From Phycisphaerae bacterium (GTDB lineage: Bacteria; Planctomycetota; Phycisphaerae; UBA1845; UTPLA1), in contig JAJDEC010000251.1 in assembly GCA_029259995.1 (NCBI GenBank), forward strand, positions 1-7,202: a stretch of 7,202 nucleotides of DNA, written 5' to 3'. The translations under genes and the position numbers were made by a program. Shown piece by piece: positions 6,577-7,202 of this stretch. Within the stretch, counting starts at the first letter, position 1. Each line of letters starts with the position of its first letter. The notes beneath the pieces were generated by a model. That model worked only from the letters and a program-made list of their open reading frames with translations, was not told the DNA's origin and ran no database searches.

Positions 6577-7202
6577 ATGATGCAAACGAACGCCATCAAC
6601 ACGCTGAACGCCCTCGCCGCATCGATCCTTGCATCCGATGCCACGTCGGCCCCGGCACATCACGAACCCCACGTCTCTGTCGGAACGACGATCTTCTTCG
6701 GATCACTGCTCGCACTGATGATCCTGACGCTCGCATTCGAAGAGAAACTCCATGCGAAGAAGTCCATCGTCACGGGAATCTACGCCATCATCTGCCTCAT
6801 CGCCGCCACGGCCCTGGAACTGCTGCCGTTCGGAACCCTCACAAACCCGTGGGGCGAATCTGTCTCGATGCCGATCTATATTCCGGCCGTTGACTGGGGC
6901 GTCATCACAATCATCTTCGGCGCAGGCCTCTTCGTCGACGTCACAAGCAAGAGCGGAATATTTACATGGATCGCCATCAAGCTCACCAAGTCGTCCGGCG
7001 GCGATCCGGTTCGATTGCTGACGTACTACGGCGTTATGACCGTCCTTTTCTCCGCAATGCTCAACAACGTCACGGCCATGATCATCGTCGGTTCACTAAC
7101 CGTCGTGTCGTTGCGGAAGCTGAATCGCCAATCGCTGCTCCTCGGATTTCTGGTCACGGAAGGCCTGCTCACCAACGTTGGCGGTCTGCTCACATTGATC
7201 AG
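6577..7202 (+). CDS. Ion transporter superfamily permease (ArsB/NhaD/P-protein type, SLC13-like), 3' end outside window
   Basis: The 208 visible residues are an N-terminal fragment of a polytopic membrane protein. Residues 1-35 are a modestly polar, possibly periplasmic leader. Hydrophobic helices follow at about 37-54, 64-83, 107-124, 147-161, 164-178 and 187 onward. The stretch FSAMLNNVTAMIIVGSLTVV (158-177) resembles the LDNVTT re-entrant hairpin of the P-protein/ArsB branch of the ion transporter superfamily, and GLLTNVGGLLTLI at the edge resembles the SNIGG segment that follows it. Relatives move Na+/H+, arsenite or dicarboxylates; the present fragment does not settle the substrate. ATG at 6577 and the adjacent ATG at 6580 are the only plausible starts, with AAGG touching the codon rather than properly spaced. 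It probably shares a transcript with the usp-like gene. Confidence 0.85.
   Translation, partial: MMQTNAINTLNALAASILASDATSAPAHHEPHVSVGTTIFFGSLLALMILTLAFEEKLHAKKSIVTGIYAIICLIAATALELLPFGTLTNPWGESVSMPIYIPAVDWGVITIIFGAGLFVDVTSKSGIFTWIAIKLTKSSGGDPVRLLTYYGVMTVLFSAMLNNVTAMIIVGSLTVVSLRKLNRQSLLLGFLVTEGLLTNVGGLLTLI

Overview
The window looks like chromosomal DNA from a moderately GC-rich Gram-negative-type bacterium. A lipoprotein signal sequence, weak or very close Shine-Dalgarno sites for several genes, a long Arg/Thr/Ser/Pro-rich linker in a secreted enzyme and a Usp-plus-permease pair fit the Planctomycetes/PVC group, but this placement is only an impression. No gene here fixes the taxon. I see no insertion sequence, phage gene, CRISPR array, tRNA or rRNA.

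Positions 1-2683, minus strand: a compact fructose-family phosphotransferase (PTS) operon. In transcription order it holds the membrane channel EIIC, the phosphocysteine protein EIIB (overlapping EIIC by the ATGA tetranucleotide), and an HPr-Enzyme I fusion that runs off the left edge. The fusion draws phosphate from PEP and passes it through its HPr domain towards EIIB and the sugar. The required EIIA is not visible. By analogy with the HPr-EI-EIIA multiphosphoryl transfer proteins it may be the missing C-terminal part of the fusion. A good -10 box (TATAAT) lies in front of EIIC.

Positions 3050-4777, minus strand: a large predicted lipoprotein. It has an alpha/beta-hydrolase domain resembling PHB depolymerase/feruloyl esterase (LpqC-like) enzymes, a basic low-complexity linker of about 170 residues, and a C-terminal PKD/Ig-like beta domain. 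Just upstream of its start are two inverted repeats that share one arm and so could form alternative hairpins next to the ribosome-binding site.

Positions 5127-5561, minus strand: an ArfB (YaeJ)-type GGQ peptidyl-tRNA hydrolase that rescues stalled ribosomes.

Positions 5671-7202, plus strand: a tandem universal-stress-protein-like gene whose ATP-binding glycine motif is degenerate, followed 33 nt later by the N-terminal two thirds or less of an ion-transporter-superfamily permease (ArsB/NhaD/P-protein type) that leaves the window on the right. The two probably form one transcription unit, with the Usp protein as a candidate regulator of the permease.

The content is largely recognisable. The most distinctive points are the architecture of the hydrolase and its leader, the degenerate Usp paired with a permease, and the altered loop around the Enzyme I active site. 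I found no convincing evidence of a wholly new system.
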